A stretch of 64,000 nt of DNA from Lactococcus garvieae subsp. garvieae (GTDB taxonomy: Bacteria; Bacillota; Bacilli; Lactobacillales; Streptococcaceae): positions 1,178,001-1,242,000 of the forward strand of contig NZ_CP118950.1 of NCBI RefSeq assembly GCF_029024465.1, written 5' to 3'. The notes beneath the pieces were generated by a model. That model did no database searches and was not told the origin of the DNA. It was given only the letters and a program-made list of their open reading frames with translations. Shown here one piece after another: positions 57,469 to 64,000 of the stretch. The stretch's first letter is position 1; each line of letters opens with the position of its first letter. The translations under genes were made by a program, and so were the position numbers.

Positions 57469-58041
57469 ATGAGCTTTCTTAATTTAGCACTCACTAAGAA
57501 TTTTATTTCTGTCCTTTCAGATGGGCAAATTACCGAAAATGAACAAGCTATTCGTACACATTTTAAAAAGTTTTATGTGAGTCCCAATGGCTTTTTAGTG
57601 GGGATTACAGGTTTTCACAAGATAAGTGAAGAAATTCTAGTACAACTCCATTATCAACCGCAGCTTATGCCCCTCGAAGCTCAGGAGTTCCTTCTCAGCG
57701 CATTGCTCCGTTATAAGGACAAACGCTACGGGCTAACTAAAAAGGTTGCCTACAATGCTGTTATTGCCTTCTTTAACAATGGACAGCCACAAGCAAGAAC
57801 CTATCATATGGAAGAAGGAAAGCTCTCGACGATGGACTATCTTGGTTCAAGTTTAATTTCCTTTCCTCCTGATGACATTGACTTTGATCCTAATAAGCTG
57901 ATTAGCACTTATCTAAAAGATGGGCAATCTCTGCTACCTAAGATACAGTTATTGCAGCGTAACGCCCTTTACCGGATTGCTGAAAGCTCAAAGACTGTCA
58001 ATAAAACAGTCTTCCAAGAAGTAATAAAAAAAGAGACATAG
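57469..58041 (+). CDS. Unknown protein coupled to queA
   Basis: A 190-residue soluble protein that I do not recognise. The ATG follows the queA stop with no gap. The opening MSFLNLALTKNFISVLSDGQI vaguely recalls Ntn-hydrolase proteins that start with a beta-strand and SDG turn, but no nucleophile can be assigned. It has many charged residues and no membrane segments. It ends at a strong terminator. Confidence 0.7.
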   Translation: MSFLNLALTKNFISVLSDGQITENEQAIRTHFKKFYVSPNGFLVGITGFHKISEEILVQLHYQPQLMPLEAQEFLLSALLRYKDKRYGLTKKVAYNAVIAFFNNGQPQARTYHMEEGKLSTMDYLGSSLISFPPDDIDFDPNKLISTYLKDGQSLLPKIQLLQRNALYRIAESSKTVNKTVFQEVIKKET

Positions 58042-58059
58042 CGTTGAGTCTCTTTTTTT
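58025..58059 (+). terminator. Terminator after the queA operon
   Basis: AAAAAAGAGAC/GTCTCTTTTTT overlaps the stop codon and the end of the convergent small gene. Confidence 0.9.
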
Positions 58060-58192
58060 ATTTTATCCATATCCAAGGGATAATATGCCAAATAAATCCC
58101 AATAAGATTGAGAACATAATGATAAACAAGACATAAACAAAATATTCCATACCTTCTTCTACTTTTTTCCAAAATTTTTTCATTTTGTTCAT
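58058..58192 (-). CDS. Small membrane protein
   Basis: A 44-residue peptide (or 41 from the second ATG at 58183) with a charged start (MKKFWKKVEEG) and one long hydrophobic helix (YFVYVLFIIMFSILLGFIWHII) closed by PWIWIK. It begins 20 bases after the Spx-like gene on the same strand, so it is probably co-transcribed. The ribosome site is weak. The amphipathic start and helix look like real protein rather than chance. Confidence 0.6.
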   Translation of the reverse strand: MNKMKKFWKKVEEGMEYFVYVLFIIMFSILLGFIWHIIPWIWIK

Positions 58193-58211
58193 TCCAATTC
58201 TTCTTTTAATT

Positions 58212-58607
58212 TTAGATAAAACCTTGGTCTGTTGCTAGTTCTAATCTGCGGTACTCTCTTGGGAAGAATTGACGTAAATCATCCATGTTATACCCCACTT
58301 GAACTTTATTTTCATCTAAAACTATCGGTGAACGAAGCAGATAAGCATTTCGAGATAAATATTCTAGACCTTCGTCCAGATTCATTTCTAGAAGCATGTC
58401 TAAACTGCTCTGTGTCTGGGGGTTACTCATGCTCGACCGTTTGGTAATTGTCTCAATTCCTCCATCCATATAGGACAAAATTTTTTGCAAGTCTTGCTTA
58501 GAGATTTCACCCATTCTTTTCATATCTACATTTATTTTATACTTTTCAAACCATGACTTTGCTTTTTGGCTAGAACCACAGCCTTGTCTATAGTAAAATT
58601 TAATCAT
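58212..58607 (-). CDS. Spx-family regulator with a single redox-site cysteine
   Basis: The 131-residue protein is Spx-like throughout (MIKFYYRQGCGSSQKAKSWFEKYKI, LLRSPIVLDENKVQVGYNMDDLRQFFPREYR). The CxxC switch reads Cys10-Gly-Ser-Ser13, so only the first Cys is present. It may sense stress differently, through mixed disulfides, or act constitutively on RNA polymerase. It has a ribosome site GGAGG. Confidence 0.87.
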   Translation of the reverse strand: MIKFYYRQGCGSSQKAKSWFEKYKINVDMKRMGEISKQDLQKILSYMDGGIETITKRSSMSNPQTQSSLDMLLEMNLDEGLEYLSRNAYLLRSPIVLDENKVQVGYNMDDLRQFFPREYRRLELATDQGFI

Positions 58608-58779
58608 ACTTTCCTCCCGTATTCTTTAAATAAGAAAATAGGAAGTGACCTATTCTTTTGTACAATGAGACTTTCTCTATAATATTGAATCACTTTATTT
58701 CCCATAATAAAAATTATATATCAATTCTATGAGAAAATAAGACAAAGCTTGGTAAATACAAAGCACCTTTCTTTATCTA

Positions 58780-58810
58780 AAAAGCTTTCCAATAATTTGG
58801 AAAGCTTTTT
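58780..58810 (-). terminator. Terminator after bioY
   Basis: AAAAGCTTTCC/GGAAAGCTTTT with a seven-base loop and T-run. Confidence 0.88.
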
Positions 58811-58818
58811 ATAAATTA

Positions 58819-59367
58819 TTATTTAGAAAAATAAGGATTGGTTTTAAAAAGAATATCAAGGAGTGCCACACCAACTACAGCTACAATCACTGCCTTGATA
58901 ATTGCTCCGAGAATAAAAGGAGCAAAGCCGATACCAAAGGCTGTTCCCCAAGGTGCATCGATAAAGAATTTTAGCCATACGGTACCCAGTACAAGAATCA
59001 AAAACTGAGCAAGAAGATTGGTCAGTAAAATAGAGAAAAATTTACGTTCAGTCTTCTGTAAAAAGTACGAAAGGAGGGGAGCTACGAGTACAAAGGAGAA
59101 TAAAAAGCCACCTGTTGGACCAAATAAAGCACCGATCCCTGATGCTCCTCCTGCATAAACGGGTAAACCAACTGCTCCTAAGACGAGGTAAATCAGTAAT
59201 GCAAAAAAGCTCTCACGAGGCTGCAACAAGGTTGCAATAAGGCCAATAGCCAAAGTTTGAAGCGTAATGGGAACAATCCCCACAGGAATAGCCAAGGGAG
59301 AAAGTACTGCAATAATCGCCGCCCCTAAAGCGATAAGGGTAATAGAATATGTTTTAGAAATTTTCAT
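58819..59367 (-). CDS. bioY: Biotin transporter substrate-binding subunit
   Basis: BioY is the membrane S-component that binds biotin for ECF transport. The 182-residue protein has about six helices and the family pieces ALGAAIIAVLSPLAIPVGIVPITLQTLAIGL, YAGGASGIGALFGPTGGFL. It has its own promoter (TTGTAT-17-TATAAT on the minus strand). The ECF ATPases and EcfT are not in the window. Confidence 0.93.
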   Translation of the reverse strand: MKISKTYSITLIALGAAIIAVLSPLAIPVGIVPITLQTLAIGLIATLLQPRESFFALLIYLVLGAVGLPVYAGGASGIGALFGPTGGFLFSFVLVAPLLSYFLQKTERKFFSILLTNLLAQFLILVLGTVWLKFFIDAPWGTAFGIGFAPFILGAIIKAVIVAVVGVALLDILFKTNPYFSK

Positions 59368-59448
59368 GAAAAAGTCCTTTTTGTTTTATAGATAAAATTA
59401 TATCAGCTTTTATAAAAGAATACAATCTTAAACTTTATGATTTATTAA

Positions 59449-59476
59449 AAAAAACAGCCTTTTCAGCTGTTTTTTA
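59449..59476 (-). terminator. Terminator after carA
   Basis: AAACAGC/GCTGTTT hairpin overlapping the carA stop. It ends the pyrimidine operon, so carB is not co-transcribed here. Confidence 0.88.
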
Positions 59477-60544
59477 ATTTTGATATTCATCCATCATATC
59501 CATAAAGTCATCAAATAAATAACTTGCATCATGTGGGCCGGGTGCCGCATCTGGGTGAAATTGCACCGAAAAGGCTGGGTAACGTTTGTGGCGTACCCCT
59601 TCAATGGACCCATCGTTTATTTCTACATGGGTAACCAAAAGCTCTTCTGGTAGATCCTCTGATGATACGGCATACCCATGGTTTTGGCTCGTAAAGTCAA
59701 TTCGGCCTGTTGCAATTTCTCTGACAGCATGGTTAAAGCCGCGATGGCCAAATTTCATTTTATATGTTGTTGCGCCATTTGCTAGACTAAAGAGTTGGTG
59801 TCCCAAACAAATTCCAAAAATCGGAACCTTACCTTGAATCTGTTGAATCATTGTCACAGCTTGAGGAACATCTGTCGGATCTCCAGGACCATTTGTGAGC
59901 ATGACACCATCTGGGCTCATCTCTAAAATTTCTTCTGCAGTCGTATTATGGGGCACAACAGTAATGTCGCAATGTCTTTTTGATAATTCACGTAGAATTG
60001 AATGTTTAAGACCAAAGTCAACAACAACTACTTTTCTTCCTGTATTTGGGGAAGAGTATGCTGTTAAAGTACTGCTTTTTTCCACTTGATTATTAGGTAA
60101 AACAGTGGCTTTAAGTTGGCTCATTTGGTGCTCTATTTCATCTTTAGCATTAACCAATGCTGCCTTCATAGTGCCATGTTGACGAATAATTTTCGTCAGA
60201 GCACGTGTATCAATGCCTGAAATCCCAGGGATATTTTTAGCTTCTAAGAATTCATCCAATGACATCTGCATACGCCAGTTTGACGGACGACGTGCTGCTT
60301 CACTCACCACGACTGCCTTACAGCTTGGATGAATTGATTCGTAGTCGTCTCGATTGATGCCATAATTTCCAACCAATGGATAAGTAAAGGTCAAAATTTG
60401 TCCATTATAAGATTGGTCCGTGATGGATTCTTGATAACCGGTCATTCCCGTACTAAAAACAAGTTCTCCAGTGATATCTGTATTGGCACCAATGGCTTGC
60501 CCCTCAAAAATGGTTCCATCTTCTAATATTAACAGTCGCTTCAT
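59474..60544 (-). CDS. carA: Carbamoyl-phosphate synthase, small (glutaminase) subunit
   Basis: CarA supplies ammonia to CarB for carbamoyl phosphate. The 356-residue protein starts [16 protein letters not shown] at the ATG at 60542-60544, preceded by GGAGG; an upstream in-frame ATG gives unrelated residues. The Cys is in FGICLGHQ and the His in [12 protein letters not shown], where Asp replaces the usual Glu of the triad. carB is not downstream, as in the known lactococcal operon. Confidence 0.95.
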   Translation of the reverse strand: MKRLLILEDGTIFEGQAIGANTDITGELVFSTGMTGYQESITDQSYNGQILTFTYPLVGNYGINRDDYESIHPSCKAVVVSEAARRPSNWRMQMSLDEFLEAKNIPGISGIDTRALTKIIRQHGTMKAALVNAKDEIEHQMSQLKATVLPNNQVEKSSTLTAYSSPNTGRKVVVVDFGLKHSILRELSKRHCDITVVPHNTTAEEILEMSPDGVMLTNGPGDPTDVPQAVTMIQQIQGKVPIFGICLGHQLFSLANGATTYKMKFGHRGFNHAVREIATGRIDFTSQNHGYAVSSEDLPEELLVTHVEINDGSIEGVRHKRYPAFSVQFHPDAAPGPHDASYLFDDFMDMMDEYQN

Positions 60545-60567
60545 AGATTCCTCCAATAATTCTTCGC

Positions 60568-61491
60568 TTAGTTGCACAATACAGCTTCTAAAATAGCCAT
60601 ACGGGTGTAAACACCGTTGGTCATTTGTTGGACAATACGGCTTTTCGCACATTCTACTAAGCTGTCCGCTATTTCAACATCACGGTTTACTGGTGCAGGA
60701 TGCATAATAATAGCGGTATCACGCAGTTTTTCGGCACGATCTACGGTTAAACCATAGCGTTCATGGTAATCTTCTTTAGAAATAATATCTCCTGCTGTAT
60801 GACGCTCATACTGCACACGCAGTAACATATGCACATCAAGTTCTGGCAAGATATCATCCAGATGCGCATAACTACCATAATCTCCGAATTCTTCTTCCTT
60901 GTACCATTTTTCAGGTCCAGTGAAATAGATTTGAGCCCCTAATTTCTGAAGCATCATCATATTTGATTTAGCGACACGAGAATGGGTTAAATCACCTGAG
61001 ATGGCAATTTTTAAACCTTCAAATTTTCCGAATTCTTCATAAATCGTCATCAAATCCAGCAAACATTGGCTTGGATGTTGTCCACTTCCATCTCCCCCAT
61101 TTACAATGGCACAATGGATATTGTCTGAATTAATCAACTGATCGTAGTAATGTTCCTCGGAAGAGCGGATCACACAAACTTCAACGCCAAGTGCGTCTAA
61201 AGTTAAAATTGTGTCGTACAATGTCTCACCTTTGCTCAGCGCACTTGTTCCAACATCAAACTCAAGTACATCTAAGCCTAATTTACGTTCAGCGATATGG
61301 AAAGAGTTATGTGTCCGGGTGCTGTTTTCAAAGAAAAGATTGGAAGTGAAAATTTGGCGATCACTTTCAAATTTTGCTGTTCCCTTTTTAAACTCTGAAG
61401 CACGTTTGATCAAAGCCATAACTTCTTCTGTTGACAAAACTTCCATGCTTGTCAAATGTGACAAGCTTACTAAACCATTTGTTACTGACAT
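60568..61491 (-). CDS. pyrB: Aspartate carbamoyltransferase, catalytic subunit
   Basis: PyrB joins carbamoyl phosphate and aspartate. The 307-residue protein has [10 protein letters not shown] binding carbamoyl phosphate, the HPSQCLLDL motif and [12 protein letters not shown] for aspartate. The ATG has AAAGGAG upstream. It is 23 bases before carA. Confidence 0.96.
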   Translation of the reverse strand: MSVTNGLVSLSHLTSMEVLSTEEVMALIKRASEFKKGTAKFESDRQIFTSNLFFENSTRTHNSFHIAERKLGLDVLEFDVGTSALSKGETLYDTILTLDALGVEVCVIRSSEEHYYDQLINSDNIHCAIVNGGDGSGQHPSQCLLDLMTIYEEFGKFEGLKIAISGDLTHSRVAKSNMMMLQKLGAQIYFTGPEKWYKEEEFGDYGSYAHLDDILPELDVHMLLRVQYERHTAGDIISKEDYHERYGLTVDRAEKLRDTAIIMHPAPVNRDVEIADSLVECAKSRIVQQMTNGVYTRMAILEAVLCN

Positions 61492-61590
61492 TATAGGTCT
61501 CCTTTACCCTAATCATGCTCTCTCTGTAGCATGATTTAAAAAATGTGAATGAACGACTGTGATTTGCTCTTTGAAGAGCAAAACTCTATA
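61492..61590 (-). other. Intercistronic region between pyrP and pyrB
   Basis: Two hairpins form on the minus strand: TTTGCTCTT/AAGAGCAAA and AATCATGCT/AGCATGATT, the latter with the loop ACAGAGAG, which is similar to part of a PyrR-binding loop. No T-run follows either. They may influence message stability. Confidence 0.45.
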
Positions 61591-62877
61591 TTAAGCTTCC
61601 TCCGGTAAAACCAGATTAAGCACAATACCAATAATTGTTGCAATAGCTACAGATGAAATTTGTAGATTTTGCGTGATGTCAAGAACCATACCTCCGATAC
61701 CGATAACCAGTACGACACTTGAAATTAACAAGTTGCGTTTGATATCAAAGTTGATTTTATTTTCAACAATAATTTTCAAACCACTTGCAGCAATAACTCC
61801 GAAGAGGGCGATGGAAGCTCCACCGATAACCGGGCTTGGGATGGAAGTCAGCAAGGCTGTCAATTTCCCGATGAAGCTAACTACTACTGCAAGAACAGCG
61901 GCACCGGCAATAACATAAATCGAATGTATCTTCGTAATGGCCATAACACCAATGTTTTCCCCGTATGAAGTTACTGGCGGCGCACCGATAAATGAAGCAA
62001 TAACTTGTGCTACCCCATCCCCTGCTAAAGTACGGTCAAGGCCTGGCTCTTTAAAATAGTCTTTGCCCGTCAAGGAATTTAAAACCATGATGTGTCCAAA
62101 GTGCTCCGTCATTGTAACAAAGGCAATAGGCGCCATCGTCAAGATTGCTGAAGGATAAAAGGCCCACTTATAACTTAAAAACGGAATTTCCATTGTAGGA
62201 AGTGAGAGCCAGCTTGCTTGGGAAACATTTGAAAAGTCAACAATGCTTTGACCAGTTACTTTACCAATGATAATGGCTGCGATATATCCGGTAACAATTC
62301 CGAGCAAAATCGGAACTACAGAAAGGAAACCCTTGCCGTAGATACTGAAAATAACGATTGCCATGACAGTAATCATGGAAATAGCTAAGAAAGGCAAACT
62401 ATATCCCGTCATCGCTCCCGGATTAGTGTACATGGAGTCATTGATAGCTACAGGTGCCAAGGAAAGACCGATAACCATAACGATTGGACCTACAACGATG
62501 GGCGGTAAAACTCGGTCAATCCAGCCTTGCCCAGCAAAGCGAACAATAATGGCAACAAGCAAGTATACTAAACCACCGGTTAAAGCACCTTGAGCAATTG
62601 CTGGCATTCCACCTTGCTTCATCAGGAGTTGCATTGCTCCGATGTAGGCAAAACTTGAACCCATATAAGCCGGGACCTTAAAACGTGTCACCGACATATG
62701 CGCTAAAGTCCCTAAACCAGAACTAAGCAACGCAATCGCAGGGTCAATACCTACAAGGATGGGAACCAAAACCGTTGAGCCAAACATGGCAAAGAGATGT
62801 TGGAATGAAAGGCCAAACCATTGACCGCCTTTCGGTTTTTCGTCAACTTTTAAAAGAATATCTGTATTACTGGACAC
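61591..62877 (-). CDS. pyrP: Uracil permease
   Basis: The 428-residue protein has about 12-14 membrane helices of the nucleobase-cation symporter type (QHLFAMFGSTVLVPILVG, MGSSFAYIGAMQ, LAGDGVAQVIASFIGAPPVTSYGENIGVMAITK). It imports uracil into the same pathway that the operon serves. It follows pyrR by two bases. Confidence 0.95.
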   Translation of the reverse strand: MSSNTDILLKVDEKPKGGQWFGLSFQHLFAMFGSTVLVPILVGIDPAIALLSSGLGTLAHMSVTRFKVPAYMGSSFAYIGAMQLLMKQGGMPAIAQGALTGGLVYLLVAIIVRFAGQGWIDRVLPPIVVGPIVMVIGLSLAPVAINDSMYTNPGAMTGYSLPFLAISMITVMAIVIFSIYGKGFLSVVPILLGIVTGYIAAIIIGKVTGQSIVDFSNVSQASWLSLPTMEIPFLSYKWAFYPSAILTMAPIAFVTMTEHFGHIMVLNSLTGKDYFKEPGLDRTLAGDGVAQVIASFIGAPPVTSYGENIGVMAITKIHSIYVIAGAAVLAVVVSFIGKLTALLTSIPSPVIGGASIALFGVIAASGLKIIVENKINFDIKRNLLISSVVLVIGIGGMVLDITQNLQISSVAIATIIGIVLNLVLPEEA

Positions 62878-62879
62878 GA

Positions 62880-63404
62880 TTAAGCCTCTTCTTTCTTAAT
62901 TAAGATGCTATCTTCACCGTCAACTTCTGACATGTTGACAATGATTTCTTCACCTTGGGATGTGGGAATATTTTTTCCAACATAATCCGCACGAATCGGC
63001 AATTCACGATGTCCACGATCCACTAAGACTGCTAACTGGACACGCGCAGGACGTCCACGGTCAACTAAACCATCAATCGCTGCACGAATCGTACGACCAG
63101 TATAGAGCACGTCGTCTACTAAGACAATGTCTTTCCCTGTAATATCAACGTTAATTTCTGTTGTATCTTCTGTCGCTTTCTTATCATCACGGAATGGACG
63201 TGTATCAAGTTCGCCTAAAGGCATATCGATATTTTCCAATTGGGCCAAACGCTCTTGGATTCGTTGAGCCAAGTACACACCGCGTGTCTTAATTCCGATA
63301 AGGACCAGTTTATCCAATTCCTTGTTTCGTTCAATAATTTCATAAGTAATACGTGTAATCGCACGTTTCATTGTGATTTCATCAATGATTTCTTTTTTTG
63401 CCAT
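62880..63404 (-). CDS. pyrR: Bifunctional pyr operon attenuator / uracil phosphoribosyltransferase
   Basis: PyrR binds UMP and the leader RNA to terminate transcription. The 174-residue protein has the PRPP site [16 protein letters not shown] and a [16 protein letters not shown] start. I chose the ATG at 63402-63404 with GGAG ten bases upstream, over a TTG four codons earlier. An attenuator leader lies directly upstream. Confidence 0.95.
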   Translation of the reverse strand: MAKKEIIDEITMKRAITRITYEIIERNKELDKLVLIGIKTRGVYLAQRIQERLAQLENIDMPLGELDTRPFRDDKKATEDTTEINVDITGKDIVLVDDVLYTGRTIRAAIDGLVDRGRPARVQLAVLVDRGHRELPIRADYVGKNIPTSQGEEIIVNMSEVDGEDSILIKKEEA

Positions 63405-63421
63405 AAAACACTCCAATATAG

Positions 63422-63540
63422 AAAAATTCCCTAGTCCAAGGGCTAGGGAAGGTATCAGAAAATACTCTATAATATACTTTAATTAAGTTCATTCAAGATT
63501 CTGACCTTGCCTGCCTCTCTGGACACACTTAAAGGTTATA
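63422..63540 (-). promoter_or_regulatory. PyrR attenuator leader
   Basis: On the minus strand the promoter TTGCAA-17-TATAAT is followed by GTGTCCAGAGAGGCAGGCAAG, matching the PyrR-binding loop (ARUCCNGNGAGGYU). Further on, TTCCCTAG/CTAGGGAA plus a U-run (63422-63450) is the terminator. UMP-loaded PyrR would favour this terminator and lower the operon's expression. Confidence 0.9.
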
Positions 63541-63543
63541 GTG

Positions 63544-63572
63544 ATTATAGCAAATCCTTGATTTTTTTGCAA
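63544..63572 (-). promoter_or_regulatory. pyrR operon promoter
   Basis: TTGCAA (63567-63572) and TATAAT (complement of 63544-63549), 17 bases apart on the minus strand. Confidence 0.85.
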
Positions 63573-63651
63573 GAATTTACGACAGATCCCCCTTTCAAAA
63601 TTAAAATAATTATCAATATACAGAATATTTCTATTCTTTGAGTAAATATTT

Positions 63652-63680
63652 TTGACAAATTAAAAACTTTAATATATTCT
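63652..63680 (+). promoter_or_regulatory. Promoter of the T-box transcript
   Basis: TTGACA (63652-63657), 17-base spacer, TATTCT (63675-63680). The transcript would start near 63687. Confidence 0.7.
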
Positions 63681-63686
63681 TGTACA

Positions 63687-63902
63687 TAAGCTAAAAAACA
63701 TTTTAACCCAGTAGGAAATAGTTTTCTTGTTCAGAAAGTCGGTGGTTGCTGCGAACCGATCAGGACTATTTGTTGAATTACACTAAAATGAGCGTATAAA
63801 AATAATAAATGAAATGATAAAGAAAAACACTCGCTGTTTTAAAAATAAGGTGGTACCGTGGAGAAATTCGCCCTTAGCTTCTTAAGCTGAGGGTGTTTTT
63901 TT
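63687..63902 (+). promoter_or_regulatory. T-box riboswitch, probably tyrosine-specific
   Basis: The lower stem I pairs CATTTTA with TAAAATG. AGTA (63710-63713) and GAA (63775-63777) make the loop-E motif, followed by T-TAC-AC, so the specifier is probably UAC (Tyr). The T-box AAGGTGGTACCGTGG (63847-63861) contains UGGT, whose variable base T matches a tRNA with discriminator A, which fits tRNA-Tyr and not tRNA-His (C73). The terminator CCCTTAGCTT/AAGCTGAGGG with a T-run follows at 63871-63901. Uncharged tRNA-Tyr should stop termination. Confidence 0.85.
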
Positions 63903-63922
63903 ATTTCAAAAGGAGGAAAGAT

Positions 63923-64000
63923 ATGAGCTCACAGAACATAAGTTATTTATCCTGTGGAGGAATTATCCGATATTGTTTAACAAACGTTCATAAACAATTG
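63923..64000 (+). CDS. Gene under T-box control, cut by window edge
   Basis: The ATG follows AGGAGGAAAGAT. Only 26 codons are visible (MSSQNISYLSCGGIIRYCLTN...) and I do not recognise the family. The T-box suggests a tyrosine-related transporter, biosynthetic enzyme or synthetase. A reading-frame shift near the window edge cannot be excluded. Confidence 0.5.
   Translation, partial: MSSQNISYLSCGGIIRYCLTNVHKQL

Noticed and set aside
57969-58172. Minus-strand frame over the end of the queA partner gene
   Set aside because: It overlaps a terminator and a more convincing membrane peptide frame at 58058-58192.
63775-63783. Histidine specifier (CAC) for the T-box
   Set aside because: CAC is followed by T rather than a purine and the T-box UGGT base does not match C73 of tRNA-His. 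Tyr fits better.
1-64000. CRISPR array or tandem repeats
   Set aside because: No regularly spaced repeats were seen. The only long repeat pair is the inverted GlsB block.

Overview
The window is chromosomal DNA from a low-GC Gram-positive bacterium, most probably a Lactococcus other than a textbook L. lactis strain. The best pointers are a carboxyethylornithine synthase gene, a pyrR-pyrP-pyrB-carA operon without carB, the dipeptidases PepV and PepDA, two noncanonical Spx paralogues, a mevalonate pathway cluster and the DUF1149 and DUF3290/DUF421 families. Most genes lie on the minus strand. I see no rRNA, tRNA, CRISPR array or prophage.

Layout. 1-4.6 kb: purine operon (purC-purS-purQ-purL-purF; purF runs off the left edge) with a PurBox-like inverted repeat upstream. 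4.6-16 kb: an ASCH protein, a GNAT enzyme, thyA, an ABC-F ATPase, a membrane glycerophosphodiesterase, pepDA-cca, and a YfcC-type transporter with pepV. 16-21 kb: rimM-trmD-HAD-DUF1149-degV, then an amino acid permease. 21-27.8 kb: envelope and stress genes, with two GlsB genes in inverted orientation around ceo and an amaP-DUF2273-gls24 operon, then corA. 27.8-33.5 kb: a lipoprotein flavin reductase, a CNNM/CBS protein, padC-padR with its operator, a cysteine-less Spx relative and rpsP-khpA. 33.6-37.3 kb: thiolase and mvaA facing mvaS. 37.3-41 kb: an SDR, and an oxidoreductase/TIM-barrel-like/GntR cluster of unknown substrate. 41-46.3 kb: a 1419-residue acyl-CoA dehydratase activase-like fusion facing a TetR regulator, with repeated palindromes between them. 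46.3-48.6 kb: glpK and nagB. 48.7-55.3 kb: a wall-polymer cluster (LCP-like protein, phosphodiester glycosidase, two CDP-glycerol transferases, a degraded TagH-like ATPase) split by an IS110-family element. 55.3-58.6 kb: two divergent XRE regulators, queA with an unknown partner, a small membrane protein and a one-cysteine Spx paralogue. 58.8-63.6 kb: bioY and the pyrimidine operon behind a PyrR attenuator. 63.65-64 kb: a T-box leader that looks tyrosine-specific, before a gene cut by the window edge.

The candidates most worth follow-up are the IS110 element with a structured leader that could encode a bridge RNA, the TetR-controlled activase fusion with no dehydratase nearby, the decayed or repurposed wall-polymer cluster, the gene-converted inverted GlsB pair around ceo, the Spx relatives that have lost redox cysteines, and several small or leaderless genes. 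None of these is proved to be a new system by sequence alone.
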